From positions 434,001-498,000 of the forward strand of contig CAMLQK010000001.1 of assembly GCA_946482285.1 (NCBI GenBank): a stretch of 64,000 nucleotides of DNA, given 5' to 3'. The position numbers and the translations under genes were made by a program. Positions 32,245-40,427 of this stretch are shown here, one piece after another. The notes beneath the pieces are model-generated. The model did no database searches, was not told where the DNA came from, and saw nothing but the letters and a program-made list of their open reading frames with translations. Origin of the DNA: an uncultured Candidatus Saccharibacteria bacterium. Its GTDB lineage: Bacteria; Patescibacteria; Saccharimonadia; Saccharimonadales; UBA4665. The stretch's first letter is position 1, and every line of letters begins with the position of its first letter.

Positions 32245-32904
32245 TTATTTGGAAAGTCGAGGGTCATTTTCGATTAGCTTTTCTACTAAGAGGTGTACCC
32301 GCGTGCAAGGATTGACGGTGGGTGTTTTGCCCTCGGCTGCTTTAAGTAATTTGTGCGCCCGCTGAATTGCTACATCTCTGAGGTGGAGAATCTCGTGATA
32401 GAGGTCTCCTTTTGCTCCTTTTTCATAACGCTGTGAGCGATGTTTTTCTAGCAGCTTGACTAGATCTTTGCGTGTTGTTGCGGCATTTACATCCTGATAG
32501 TGGAGTACATACCATAGCTCAAAAGCATCATCTGAATAGGCTACCTCTATGCCATTATCCTGTGCGGACTTTAGCGCAACTTGGAATTGTTGCTCATCGC
32601 CATTGTTTGCGACAAATTTATCACGATCCATCACAATCCATGTTTCATGAAAAACTTCGCCTTTTTTGGCCCTGATTTCACGCTCCGCTATAGCTTTTTT
32701 CACTAGCAGGCAAGGATCTTTTAGTCGGCGGACAATCCTTATCTTTGGGCCAGTAGTTCCACGGTAGTTTTCGAGGTACGCAGCTTCTGTCTCACCGTTT
32801 GTAACAATAAGATATTTTTTGCGAAGGGCAAGAACTTTAAAACGTCTGCCTCTCTTTTGCCTTAATTCCCAGGGTTGTGGTGACGTTTTTGTTTTCTTGC
32901 CCAT
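32245..32904 (-). CDS. RloB-domain protein (abortive-infection type)
   Basis: A 219-residue protein. KYLIVTNGETEAAYLENYRG matches the conserved RloB start (usually T-E-G-x-x-T-E-x-x-Y), and ETWIVMDRDKFV carries the D-x-D of a TOPRIM-like fold. EVAYSDDAFELWYVLHYQDV is the typical RloB block with the W-x-x-x-H. RloB pairs with AAA_15-type ATPases, as in AbiL-type abortive infection. Here the ATPase gene lies 17 bases upstream on the same strand. The first residue of the metal site is Asn-Gly-Glu rather than Glu-Gly, but the Glu is present one step on. Confidence 0.75.
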   Translation of the reverse strand: MGKKTKTSPQPWELRQKRGRRFKVLALRKKYLIVTNGETEAAYLENYRGTTGPKIRIVRRLKDPCLLVKKAIAEREIRAKKGEVFHETWIVMDRDKFVANNGDEQQFQVALKSAQDNGIEVAYSDDAFELWYVLHYQDVNAATTRKDLVKLLEKHRSQRYEKGAKGDLYHEILHLRDVAIQRAHKLLKAAEGKTPTVNPCTRVHLLVEKLIENDPRLSK

Positions 32905-32921
32905 TCTGTTTTGCTCACATT

Positions 32922-34217
32922 CTAACGCTCAGGAAACCGTGTTACAGGTACGGCACCCAATGTGCCCTCAATGTAGTTTTTTGCAACCTCAAAGTCGCTA
33001 CGAGTTTTGTACTCGGCAAGCGAGCGCAAAGAACTCTCTTCTTTTTCATTCTTTTCGGTAAACCAAATCTGATCGCGTCTCATATCCGTGTGTCTCGAAA
33101 GTAGGTAGGTCTCATGACTGCAAAAGATAAGTTGAGCGTGGCCGGGGTTGGTTTTTTGACACTGAAACAAATTCACAATTTCTTTAGTCAGAAAAGGATG
33201 AAGGCTAGCGCCTAATTCATCCAGCACAAAGGTTGCGCCTCTTTCGAGGGCCTCCAGAAGCAAGCATGCTAGAACCAGGAAGCGCTGGGTACCAAGCGAC
33301 TCATCTTCTTGAAGATTGAACGCGACGAGGTTTTCCTCGCCTTCCTCGTTTTTTCCTTGCAACTTGTGCCCTGTGAAAAACAGATAAGCTTTATCGAAAT
33401 CGTAGTCGCCAGCGTTCTCCTTCATAAATTTTCTTATTGATAGCGGAACTTTCTTAAAGGCTTCAGCTGGTATGTTTACTTCGTTAATAACAAGATCTCT
33501 AATTCCCAGATCTGCCTGTTGCAGGAAGTCGATTACTTTTCTTTTAAATTTTACATCCGTCCGACAACGCTCTAGCGCGCGTTTGAGATTCATCTCTGTG
33601 GCACCGTCGTAAATAATGAAGTTGGGCTCCCCCAAAAGAGATACAACTCTCAGAGCGACGGCGCTATTCAGTTGAGCAAATGTCGCTAGCGCAAGTCCGG
33701 TCTCAGGTACTTGATCTGCACGTGGACGCAACTCCTTTGACATTAGTCTATGGATGTCGAACTGCTGACCTTCTCTCGTGAATACTGATCTCCTACGACG
33801 TTGTACCGCGTCTTTTGATGTAACATCAAGCCACTCACTTACTACTTGTTTCCCGTTTATAGTAAAGCCGTAGCGGTACTCTGATTTATTGTCGTCATCC
33901 CATAGAACTATTTGAAAGAACGCAGGTTCTTTTGCGCTAGCTCTGTCCAATAAGAAGGGCCTTAGACGAGAGTCTTGTGTTGTGGGTCTGTTAAGGCTGT
34001 CAGTATTGCGGACAGCCCACTGCATGAACATCAAGGCTTTAGTTAGGTTTGATTTACCGCTTGCATTTGGGCCAAAGACCCCAACTGCCGGCAGTAAATT
34101 GCCCACATCAGTTTTAATGACATCAACTTTGCTCGAACGGAGGGGCTCAGCCTCGAGCGAAAGTGTGGCCTCTTCCTTAAATGAGCGGAAGTTCTTAACA
34201 GTAAACTCAATGATCAT
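32922..34217 (-). CDS. AAA_15/AAA_21-type ATPase, partner of RloB
   Basis: A 431-residue ABC/SMC-like ATPase. IIEFTVKNFRSFKEEATLSL starts the fold; Walker A is GVFGPNASGKSNLTKALMFM (about 48-57 core). DESLGTQRFLVLACLLLEAL carries the signature-like motif, TFVLDELGASLHPFLTKEIV is Walker B plus D-loop, and AQLIFCSHETYLLS is the H-loop. The order, ATPase then RloB, matches known two-gene systems (RloA/RloB, AbiLi/AbiLii) in which the ATPase senses phage and the TOPRIM-like partner is the likely toxin. Divergent from the six-gene operon. Confidence 0.8.
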   Translation of the reverse strand: MIIEFTVKNFRSFKEEATLSLEAEPLRSSKVDVIKTDVGNLLPAVGVFGPNASGKSNLTKALMFMQWAVRNTDSLNRPTTQDSRLRPFLLDRASAKEPAFFQIVLWDDDNKSEYRYGFTINGKQVVSEWLDVTSKDAVQRRRRSVFTREGQQFDIHRLMSKELRPRADQVPETGLALATFAQLNSAVALRVVSLLGEPNFIIYDGATEMNLKRALERCRTDVKFKRKVIDFLQQADLGIRDLVINEVNIPAEAFKKVPLSIRKFMKENAGDYDFDKAYLFFTGHKLQGKNEEGEENLVAFNLQEDESLGTQRFLVLACLLLEALERGATFVLDELGASLHPFLTKEIVNLFQCQKTNPGHAQLIFCSHETYLLSRHTDMRRDQIWFTEKNEKEESSLRSLAEYKTRSDFEVAKNYIEGTLGAVPVTRFPER

Positions 34218-34279
34218 AGTTAAATACTAGCAGTTAATAGCTTAATTTGCAAGATTTGCGAGAAAAAATCTCCCAAGTA

Positions 34280-34308
34280 TTGCAATTATGAGCAATATGG
34301 CTTATAAT
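34280..34308 (+). promoter_or_regulatory. Promoter of the six-gene candidate defense operon
   Basis: TTGCAA (34280-34285), exactly 17 bases, then TATAAT (34303-34308). The RNA would start near 34315, giving a leader of about 120 bases. Confidence 0.75.
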
Positions 34309-34338
34309 ATAGGTATCAATCGGACACAGGAAGGAAAA

Positions 34339-34429
34339 GGCGCCGATTGCTCGGCGCCTGTACATGATTCGACCCACGTACCTACTCCTAGTCTATGCGA
34401 TAACCAATTAAAAGCCAAGACTAGGAGGG
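34339..34429 (+). promoter_or_regulatory. Structured leader with a Shine-Dalgarno-sequestering helix
   Basis: Two helices are visible in the leader. The first is GGCGCCGA (34339-34346), loop TTGC, TCGGCGCC (34351-34358). The second pairs CTCCTAGTC (34385-34393) with GACTAGGAG (34419-34427). Its right arm contains most of the AGGAGGG ribosome site (34423-34429) of the first gene at 34435. When folded, translation of the operon should be off. This could respond to a ligand, temperature, a trans RNA or ribosome loading. Confidence 0.65.
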
Positions 34430-34434
34430 TATCC

Positions 34435-35019
34435 ATGGCAAAACAACTCTTTACAGTACCTTTTCATCACTACAGCCAAGTAGCTGTCTCTAAAATCCGC
34501 GAACTCGTGCAGCGGGCGAAGCTAGACGAAATAGAGAGTTTGGCTGAGCAGCTCAAATCAGAGTATACACTCAAGGAGCTTTCACTTGAGTGGGACAGCA
34601 TGACCGTACTTCCGAAGCCACGTGAAGAAGTCACTTTTGAGCGTGACGTTTTCGGTGACGAAGTACGAATTGCTACACCAGTTTATACTTTTGAAGTCCC
34701 TTATTCAGGCAGCTCCGAACTGTTTGATATATGCCCGAGCACAAGTCGGATGGCGCGCATAAGTGCCATCACACATGGGGGCAAGCTGACCTTTGAGGTC
34801 CACGGTGCTGACAAGGCGCGTTTGGAGCAGATCAAGGATGCAGTACAGATCAATGTTGCCAATCAATCTAGTGAGGTCAGCGCGCATAATCGAGAAGTTG
34901 AGCGCATTGTTGGCGTTGCTATTGAGCAGCGCAAGGAAGAGATCAATAAGCAGGAAGATGGGGTGAACGCCTTCGGTGTAGCTATAAAAGCCGAAAGCGA
35001 GCAGCGCCATGAGTGGTAG
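34435..35019 (+). CDS. Candidate defense operon gene 1: unknown protein
   Basis: A 194-residue soluble protein starting at ATG 34435, just after AGGAGGG. It begins MAKQLFTVPFHHYSQVAVSK, is alpha-rich at first, then has a mixed region (PVYTFEVPYSGSSELFDICP) and a long charged helix at the end (HNREVERIVGVAIEQRKEEI). I recognise no family. It overlaps gene 2 by 11 bases. Upstream translation control (see the leader) acts on this gene first and through coupling on the next two. Confidence 0.65.
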   Translation: MAKQLFTVPFHHYSQVAVSKIRELVQRAKLDEIESLAEQLKSEYTLKELSLEWDSMTVLPKPREEVTFERDVFGDEVRIATPVYTFEVPYSGSSELFDICPSTSRMARISAITHGGKLTFEVHGADKARLEQIKDAVQINVANQSSEVSAHNREVERIVGVAIEQRKEEINKQEDGVNAFGVAIKAESEQRHEW

Positions 35020-35965
35020 TGCGGGCGATATTGATCACGACGCAGAGCTCAAGAAACAGCTCGAACAGGGCAACGGTCCACTTATTTTAAGGCTGTTGCT
35101 TGCCACTGTGATTGGTGCCACATCAGCTGCAGGTAAGGCTGTAGGCGCTCACGTAGGTGGTCCTGCTGGTGCCGAAGCAGGTGAGCTTGCTGGTAGCATG
35201 GCAGGCGGTGCTATAGGTGGTGTTATTGGCTTAAGGTCCGAAAAGGACCAGCAGCGCTTTAATGAAATTGTGCACATGTGGCTCAAAACGCAGGCTGACG
35301 AGCTGGAGGAGATCAGCAAAACGATGTTCGAGGTAATGGATAAGCTTGACCTTGAGGATGAACGTATCAGGCAACGCATCGAAAGCCCAGAGTATCTGCG
35401 ACTCATAAAGAAGTGTTTCAGAGACTGGTCTGCTGCTGAGAGCGAAGAGAAGCGGCAGCTGATCGCTCAACTTTTGGTTAATGCCGCTGGTGCGCATATC
35501 ACATCTGACGACATTGTTAGTCTCTTCGTCGGATGGATAGACACTTATTCCGAAGGTCATTTCAGGGTTGTTCGTGCGGCGTATAACCACGCCGGCAGTA
35601 CTCGTAGGGACATTTGGTTGAGGATGAATCCTGGTGCTAGCGCTGGTGCTTTCCCCCGCGAAGATTCATCCGAGGCCGATCTGTTTAAGCTTTATATCCA
35701 GGACTTAACTATGGGCCATCTGATTCGTCAGCATAGGCCAACAGACTATATGGGCAACTTTATACCACAGCCCAGAGCGCGTCGCGGAACTGGTAATGGT
35801 AACGCTTACACTTCAGCGTTCGATGGCACAAAACAATACGAACTTACTCAATTGGGTGAGCAGTTTGTTCACTACGCTATGTCTGATGCAGTAATGAAAA
35901 TTGGAGCCGGTGACACAAGACCGACTACCGATGATAAAGCTGAAGAGAATGTGATCTACCCATGA
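35009..35965 (+). CDS. Candidate defense operon gene 2: glycine-zipper protein
   Basis: A 318-residue protein. Residues about 28-75 form a Gly/Ala-rich hydrophobic stretch (LLLATVIGATSAAGKAVGAH, then GGPAGAEAGELAGSMAGGAI) typical of glycine-zipper segments that insert in or pack across membranes. A long helical region follows (KTQADELEEISKTMFEVMDK). The C-terminal part (RAAYNHAGSTRRDIWLRMNP, TQLGEQFVHYAM) is soluble and mixed. A membrane-damaging or scaffold role is conceivable but unproven. ATGA overlap with gene 3. Confidence 0.6.
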   Translation: MSGSAGDIDHDAELKKQLEQGNGPLILRLLLATVIGATSAAGKAVGAHVGGPAGAEAGELAGSMAGGAIGGVIGLRSEKDQQRFNEIVHMWLKTQADELEEISKTMFEVMDKLDLEDERIRQRIESPEYLRLIKKCFRDWSAAESEEKRQLIAQLLVNAAGAHITSDDIVSLFVGWIDTYSEGHFRVVRAAYNHAGSTRRDIWLRMNPGASAGAFPREDSSEADLFKLYIQDLTMGHLIRQHRPTDYMGNFIPQPRARRGTGNGNAYTSAFDGTKQYELTQLGEQFVHYAMSDAVMKIGAGDTRPTTDDKAEENVIYP

Positions 35966-37428
35966 GCAGAAGCACTATACCTCTCGATCTACATCTAAAT
36001 GTAACGCCTCAACAGCTTGAAGAAGCAGGGATACTCAATGTTATCCTTGGCGTTGATACTAAGCTATTCATTGACCCTAAGCTTATTGATAAAACTGATA
36101 TTCCGGAGTTTACCGATGCTGGTAAGCTGATCAGTGCATATGCCGATCAGCTGATTAGGATAAACGCTCAGGCTCCTCTTTCGAAGCGTGTCGAGGATAT
36201 CGCTCTTCGCATGATCGCTATTAAGGAGCCAAAGGGGTTATCTATCGGCTATGGTAATAGCAGGGATAGTGGCACGGCCATACCGCTCACTGTAGCGCAA
36301 GCGTCGCTCAATTCATTGCGTGAGATGGTGGAGGTGGGCATCCGTGACCTAGAAGTCATGGAGATGTTGGGTCTTTTCATCAAGAAGTTTGGTGCTGATA
36401 GTATCAGCGATCTGATTGCTCATATTATTTATGACCGACTATGCCAATTTACCCAACGAGTGAGTGCCGAGCTGGGAGTAACCACCCAGGAGTTCACACT
36501 GACTAATGGTACATACCAACTGCCAAAACATCCTTTTAAGAATCACCAGGTTATTTTTGTACCGTTAAACTTGCTCAGCCCATTGCCACTTGCTACAAGT
36601 TGGGAAGAGGTGAAGATTGCGGCCCAGATGAACGAGCGCGTACGCGCTGATTTCAATGCCCTCGTAGGCACTAACGTCAAAGCTTACGCAAAAGGTGTAA
36701 GAAGAAACCCTAACCTACTTGTTCATTCTGCGGTAGATATGAGAAAGGTGTTGGACGCCTATAAGGGCGCTGACGTAAAACCTTACGACATCGATCATGA
36801 CATAAAAAGTTATTACCGCTTAGCAGAGTTTGCATCACAACTACAGCGCAATAGTGAAGTCCAATCGCATGGTATTAACGATGTTGCAGGCATGATCGAC
36901 TTAATACAAAACGGCATCATTTCGAGCTTCCGCCGCCACATTGAGCAGCTGGGCGCCAACAGTCTTCTCTATCAACGTACTGGCGCTAGGTTAAGGACAG
37001 TTGATCCTACTAAGCCAGTCCACGAGGATGCCGTTCAAATTCTATTTCACTTAATCGCAGATGACCTGTGTTCGCAGGATGACGTTATGGTTGCCCGTGA
37101 ATCCACCACCGGCTCGGCTGGTGCGGTGGACTTTAGTCTTGGCACCGGCTACCAGAATAAGGTACTTGTTGAGATTAAGAAGTCAAACAACCAAAATTTG
37201 CTTGATGGTTATAAAAATCAGGTAGGTCGCTATGTCGAGGGCGAAAACGCAGCAGACGCGTTTTATCTGATTGTGGTAGTTAGGGCTAGTGACTTGAGTA
37301 ATCCTGATTCGCAACTAAATCAGGTAAAAGAGCTTCACGCTCAGCGAATCCGGGACGGTAAACCTACGCCGCGCCTTGAAGTGGTGAACGGCCTGATAAC
37401 GCCTACTGGCAGCCAGATGCATAGTTAG
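35962..37428 (+). CDS. Candidate defense operon gene 3: PD-(D/E)XK nuclease-like protein
   Basis: A 488-residue soluble protein. The C-terminal part has the PD-(D/E)XK core: GAVDFSLGTGYQNKVLVEIK with Asp 390, Glu 404 and Lys 406, then LDGYKNQVGRYVEGENAADA, in which a Gln-x-x-x-Tyr helix is usual. This predicts a DNA (or RNA) nuclease. The N-terminal 380 residues are mostly helical with no recognised domain and could sense infection or bind partners. It overlaps gene 2 (ATGA), so the two are made in proportion. Confidence 0.7.
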   Translation: MSRSTIPLDLHLNVTPQQLEEAGILNVILGVDTKLFIDPKLIDKTDIPEFTDAGKLISAYADQLIRINAQAPLSKRVEDIALRMIAIKEPKGLSIGYGNSRDSGTAIPLTVAQASLNSLREMVEVGIRDLEVMEMLGLFIKKFGADSISDLIAHIIYDRLCQFTQRVSAELGVTTQEFTLTNGTYQLPKHPFKNHQVIFVPLNLLSPLPLATSWEEVKIAAQMNERVRADFNALVGTNVKAYAKGVRRNPNLLVHSAVDMRKVLDAYKGADVKPYDIDHDIKSYYRLAEFASQLQRNSEVQSHGINDVAGMIDLIQNGIISSFRRHIEQLGANSLLYQRTGARLRTVDPTKPVHEDAVQILFHLIADDLCSQDDVMVARESTTGSAGAVDFSLGTGYQNKVLVEIKKSNNQNLLDGYKNQVGRYVEGENAADAFYLIVVVRASDLSNPDSQLNQVKELHAQRIRDGKPTPRLEVVNGLITPTGSQMHS

Positions 37429-37481
37429 CAATTTTGCGACTTATGACGCGGATAGATAAACTTTAGGTAGAGGAGAAATAT

Positions 37482-37790
37482 ATGTCAGATCAAAACCCAA
37501 TCATATGGACACCATTCCGGCGCCAATCAGTAATTGATTTTTTAAAGCTTTACACTAAGCAGCTTGAAGGGGCTAAGGACGACCCTGAAAATGGACACGG
37601 ACTACCCGGCATACAGAGCGGTGTGCTCCACCTTGCCGACCAGGTGCTTCCGTCAGGTATAAAGTACGTTGTAAATCGAGGCCCTGAAGGTTCTATTCTT
37701 GATGGCGTGCAAGTTATCTACACAGATGCAGATGCTCAGAAGTTTGAGAACGCACGATCTGGCGAACTTGAGAATAACATAGCCAAGTAA
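37482..37790 (+). CDS. Candidate defense operon gene 4: small unknown protein
   Basis: A 102-residue soluble protein (starts MSDQNPIIWTPFRRQSVIDF) behind GGAGAAATAT. It has no recognised motif. Its size and position, between the nuclease gene and the Toprim gene, would suit an antitoxin, adaptor or inhibitor of one of them. This is position-based inference only. It lies 53 bases after gene 3 and 19 before gene 5. Confidence 0.6.
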   Translation: MSDQNPIIWTPFRRQSVIDFLKLYTKQLEGAKDDPENGHGLPGIQSGVLHLADQVLPSGIKYVVNRGPEGSILDGVQVIYTDADAQKFENARSGELENNIAK

Positions 37791-37809
37791 CCCACGAAGA
37801 GAAGTTTAT

Positions 37810-39072
37810 ATGAGTAGCTATGCTGATTTATACGTAGGAGAGCAGCGGGTCTTTTCGTGGCGCAATGATTTAAGCCATGGCATGTTGAGATTCTTTTCAA
37901 AAGACAATTTGATAACCGCTTCTGGTAGCGACGCCTTTGATCTAGTAAAGCAGATGAGCCTGAGGGCGTATGAAGACTATGAGGAGGACGGTGATGAGTT
38001 CCAAGTAACGCTATTAAAGATTCCTGCTAAAGAGCTGCTGCATAGGCTGTTAGTGTACGGCTATGGTGATAGTTTGTTGAAACAAATGTTTGAGATGAGC
38101 GCGGAATATGAACTAGCTAGTGCGCAAGAAATGCATGATGCGAATACCGATAAGCGTATGGCTGACCATTATAAAGAGCGGCTGGAGCATGCGAAGGCAC
38201 TTAACTATGAGAGCTGGAGGGGCGAGGTGGATGCTGTGCTCGCCGATAAAGAATATGATCTTGTCGCATCGGATGTATCATCACCTTTTAGCGACCTAGC
38301 ATATATTGATGAAGGCCTTATATTGTACTTGTTTCTTAAGGATGCTCCTGACGACACGAAAATCATTATTGATATAAGTGATTTTGCCTACGATGGATGG
38401 TTTGATGACTCGTTCTTGGAGCTCGATAATATTGATTCTTTGGAGGCAAGACTTAGATCTGCGCCCATCCTTATTACTGAAGGTGTTTTTGACAGAAGGG
38501 TACTCATGGAGTCTATTGCTTTGCTCTACCCCCACCTCGTACCTTACATTAAATTCTTGGACACCGACTATAAAACAGAAGGTGGCGCGAGTGCGGTAGT
38601 AAAGACGCTCAAAAGCTTTGCGGCAGCGGGAATATCAAATCGGATCATTGCGATTTTTGATAACGACACGGCTGCTTCAGAGGCACTGACTGCGTTAAAG
38701 GGATTTAAACTGCCAGAATACTTTCGCGTAATGAAGTATCCCGATATTGAGCTGGCACGCGAGTATCCTACCATAGGGCCACAGGGTCAGGTTGAGATGG
38801 ACGTTAATGGTTTGGCAGGGTCTATTGAGATGTATCTGGGCCGTGATGTTTTGATGGATGACAAAGGTAATATGCTGCCCGTCCAGTGGGCGGGCTATAG
38901 CGCCAAGATGAAGGCTTACCAAGGGGAAGTGGTGGATAAGGCAAATATTCAAAGACTGTTTGATACAAAGTTGCGCACCGCAAAAGAGCACCCTGAAATG
39001 ATCCAAGGACAAGACTGGGAGGGGATAAAGTTAATTGTTGATAAAATTATCATCGAGTTTTCGAAATTCTAA
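37810..39072 (+). CDS. Candidate defense operon gene 5: HEPN/Toprim-type protein
   Basis: A 420-residue protein. The start MSSYADLYVGEQRVFSWRND resembles the HEPN/Toprim-associated N-terminal domain of abortive-infection proteins. A TOPRIM-like core follows: APILITEGVFDRRVLMESIA with Glu 224, and RIIAIFDNDTAASEALTALK with Asp 284 and Asp 286. These would bind two metal ions and cleave nucleic acid. No ATPase domain is fused to it, unlike GajA. It is probably one of the two predicted nucleases of the operon. Confidence 0.7.
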   Translation: MSSYADLYVGEQRVFSWRNDLSHGMLRFFSKDNLITASGSDAFDLVKQMSLRAYEDYEEDGDEFQVTLLKIPAKELLHRLLVYGYGDSLLKQMFEMSAEYELASAQEMHDANTDKRMADHYKERLEHAKALNYESWRGEVDAVLADKEYDLVASDVSSPFSDLAYIDEGLILYLFLKDAPDDTKIIIDISDFAYDGWFDDSFLELDNIDSLEARLRSAPILITEGVFDRRVLMESIALLYPHLVPYIKFLDTDYKTEGGASAVVKTLKSFAAAGISNRIIAIFDNDTAASEALTALKGFKLPEYFRVMKYPDIELAREYPTIGPQGQVEMDVNGLAGSIEMYLGRDVLMDDKGNMLPVQWAGYSAKMKAYQGEVVDKANIQRLFDTKLRTAKEHPEMIQGQDWEGIKLIVDKIIIEFSKF

Positions 39073-39089
39073 GATAGAGGCCAAAGGGT

Positions 39090-40058
39090 ATGAAGAAAAG
39101 ACAATCAAAGCATTTGGAGAGCGCGGAGGTAATTGATTTACTGAGGCGAATAAATGAAGGCGCTACTTCCGATAAGACCCCACTAAGTGAAATTCTAAGA
39201 CTTTGCATGAGGTTGGGTAAGCAGCTGGAAAATGAAGAGTTAGTTAAATGGGCTCGCTCAGAAGCGACCGGTTATGACGAGTGGAAGTCGTTGCCTGACT
39301 ATAGGGTGCTTGATACTGAAGTGCGGGGTGACTTCTATGGACCATTTGGCAGCGGTCTAAAGAACGCGGGCATACCAACTGCTGTGATCGATAAAGAGCA
39401 TCGGGACAGTCTTTTTAAGGCACATATGATGCAGCCAGTGGCGGAGCTTGAGAAACTTGCTAATGCGCAAAACGAGAATGGTACTTTGCGATCCAGCTGG
39501 TCTGCTGACGCTGTAGCTTATTATCAGCAAAAAGAAATTTACAGTAATGGCCTTGCTCTTGCTTCAGCATGGAGGGTGCTCACTCAATATGCCGTTGCAG
39601 GTATTCTGGAAACTATTAGGACCCGTGTACTGGACTTTGTTTTGCAAATTGAAGGTGAACTAGGGGTTAATAGCGCTGCACGCGAAAAACCTGATGAAAT
39701 CGATAAACCGGAATCACACGCGATAGATCGAATAGTGCACACGACAATTTATGGAGCTCAAAATGTAGCAATTGGAAATACGGGGTCTGTTACGCAGAGC
39801 GTAATTAATGTTCAGCCCGGTGATCTTGATAGCTTAAAATCATTTTTACGCGAAGCAGGGCTCACCGATGAACTTATTGACGATTTGGATGAGGCGCTAG
39901 AAAAAGATCTGGAGGCGACTAGTCAGCCCGGGCCCGCTACCCAGAGCTGGCTGGGGAAGGTAATGCTGCAAGTAGGAAAAGGTGGCCTATCGCTTGCATC
40001 CAACGTTTCGGGTTCCATGATTGCGGAGGCGTTAATGAAGTTCCTTGGTATCGGATAG
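39090..40058 (+). CDS. Candidate defense operon gene 6: AbiTii-domain protein
   Basis: A 322-residue protein. The first part matches the AbiTii abortive-infection domain: LSEILRLCMRLGKQLENEEL, then VKWARSEATGYDEWKSLPDY. A segment VAIGNTGSVTQSVINVQPGD, LDSLKSFLREAGLTDELIDD is also typical of this family. The C-terminus (QSWLGKVMLQVGKGGLSLAS) has a small hydrophobic, perhaps membrane-active, region. AbiTii proteins arrest infected lactococcal cells with AbiTi. Here the partner genes differ. The gene ends the operon; a strong terminator follows at 40197-40232. Confidence 0.75.
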   Translation: MKKRQSKHLESAEVIDLLRRINEGATSDKTPLSEILRLCMRLGKQLENEELVKWARSEATGYDEWKSLPDYRVLDTEVRGDFYGPFGSGLKNAGIPTAVIDKEHRDSLFKAHMMQPVAELEKLANAQNENGTLRSSWSADAVAYYQQKEIYSNGLALASAWRVLTQYAVAGILETIRTRVLDFVLQIEGELGVNSAAREKPDEIDKPESHAIDRIVHTTIYGAQNVAIGNTGSVTQSVINVQPGDLDSLKSFLREAGLTDELIDDLDEALEKDLEATSQPGPATQSWLGKVMLQVGKGGLSLASNVSGSMIAEALMKFLGIG

Positions 40059-40196
40059 GGTGATTCAGGACGATATTGTGTGAGTCCCGCGCCTTATGCA
40101 CTAGATAGGAATTCCTGATAGGGAATGGCCAGAATATCTCTCCATCGCTCGATCTCATCCCTAATAGTGTGAAACTTTTCGCCCAGTAAGTGCACC

Positions 40197-40232
40197 AAGA
40201 AAAGAGTCCTACGAAAGTAGGGCTTTTTTCTT
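40197..40232 (+). terminator. Rho-independent terminator of the six-gene operon
   Basis: AAGAAAAGAGTCCTAC (40197-40212), loop GAAA, and GTAGGGCTTTTTTCTT (40217-40232) pair almost throughout with G-U pairs. It lies 139 bases after the last stop, as expected for a long operon end. Confidence 0.85.
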
Positions 40233-40356
40233 GGTCTGTGTTTAGTGGCTTTGGCGCCTGGCCTCATCTAAAGACAAAAATAGGCCAGGGTAAGCACCCT
40301 CTTGGCTAGAGGGTGCTAGAGGACCTGACCCACCAATATCGAAATCACCCCTGTAA
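40233..40356. other. Hairpin-rich stretch before the island's right edge
   Basis: There are two more perfect hairpins: CCTGGCCT (40257-40264) with AGGCCAGG (40282-40289), and AGCACCCTC (40293-40301) with GAGGGTGCT (40309-40317). They are followed by GACCTGACCCACCA (40322-40335), which recalls a tRNA 3' end. No gene is supported. It may be remnant tRNA or integration debris. Confidence 0.4.
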
Positions 40357-40384
40357 AAGGGTTAGAGCCCCGTGACCCCCCGCC
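40357..40384 (+). repeat. Proposed right attachment repeat of the island
   Basis: It matches the 3' end of tRNA-Gly (18981-19008) at 21 of 28 positions, including the unusual TTAGAG of its T loop. The T stem is no longer fully paired (AAGGG/CCCGT), so it is a fragment, not a second tRNA gene. Confidence 0.55.
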
Positions 40385-40427
40385 TAACGGGACACATATT
40401 CCAATCTTTTGCTGATATGATAGAGAG

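Larger units (their letters stand above)
18981..40384. mobile_element. Defense island integrated at tRNA-Gly
   Basis: The left end is the tRNA-Gly 3' end (18981-19008). The proposed right end is 40357-40384, where AAGGGTTAGAG and the following bases match the tRNA 3' end at 21 of 28 positions (19 of the first 22). Inside are two serine recombinases, three recognisable defense modules and a six-gene candidate system. Genes outside both ends are ordinary housekeeping genes. The right repeat is degenerate, so the island may be old, or the true attR may be elsewhere. The exact crossover bases cannot be set from one sequence. Confidence 0.65.

Noticed and set aside
40322..40384. A second tRNA gene at the right island edge
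   Set aside because: Only 3'-end-like pieces are present. There is no 5' half and no intact anticodon arm.
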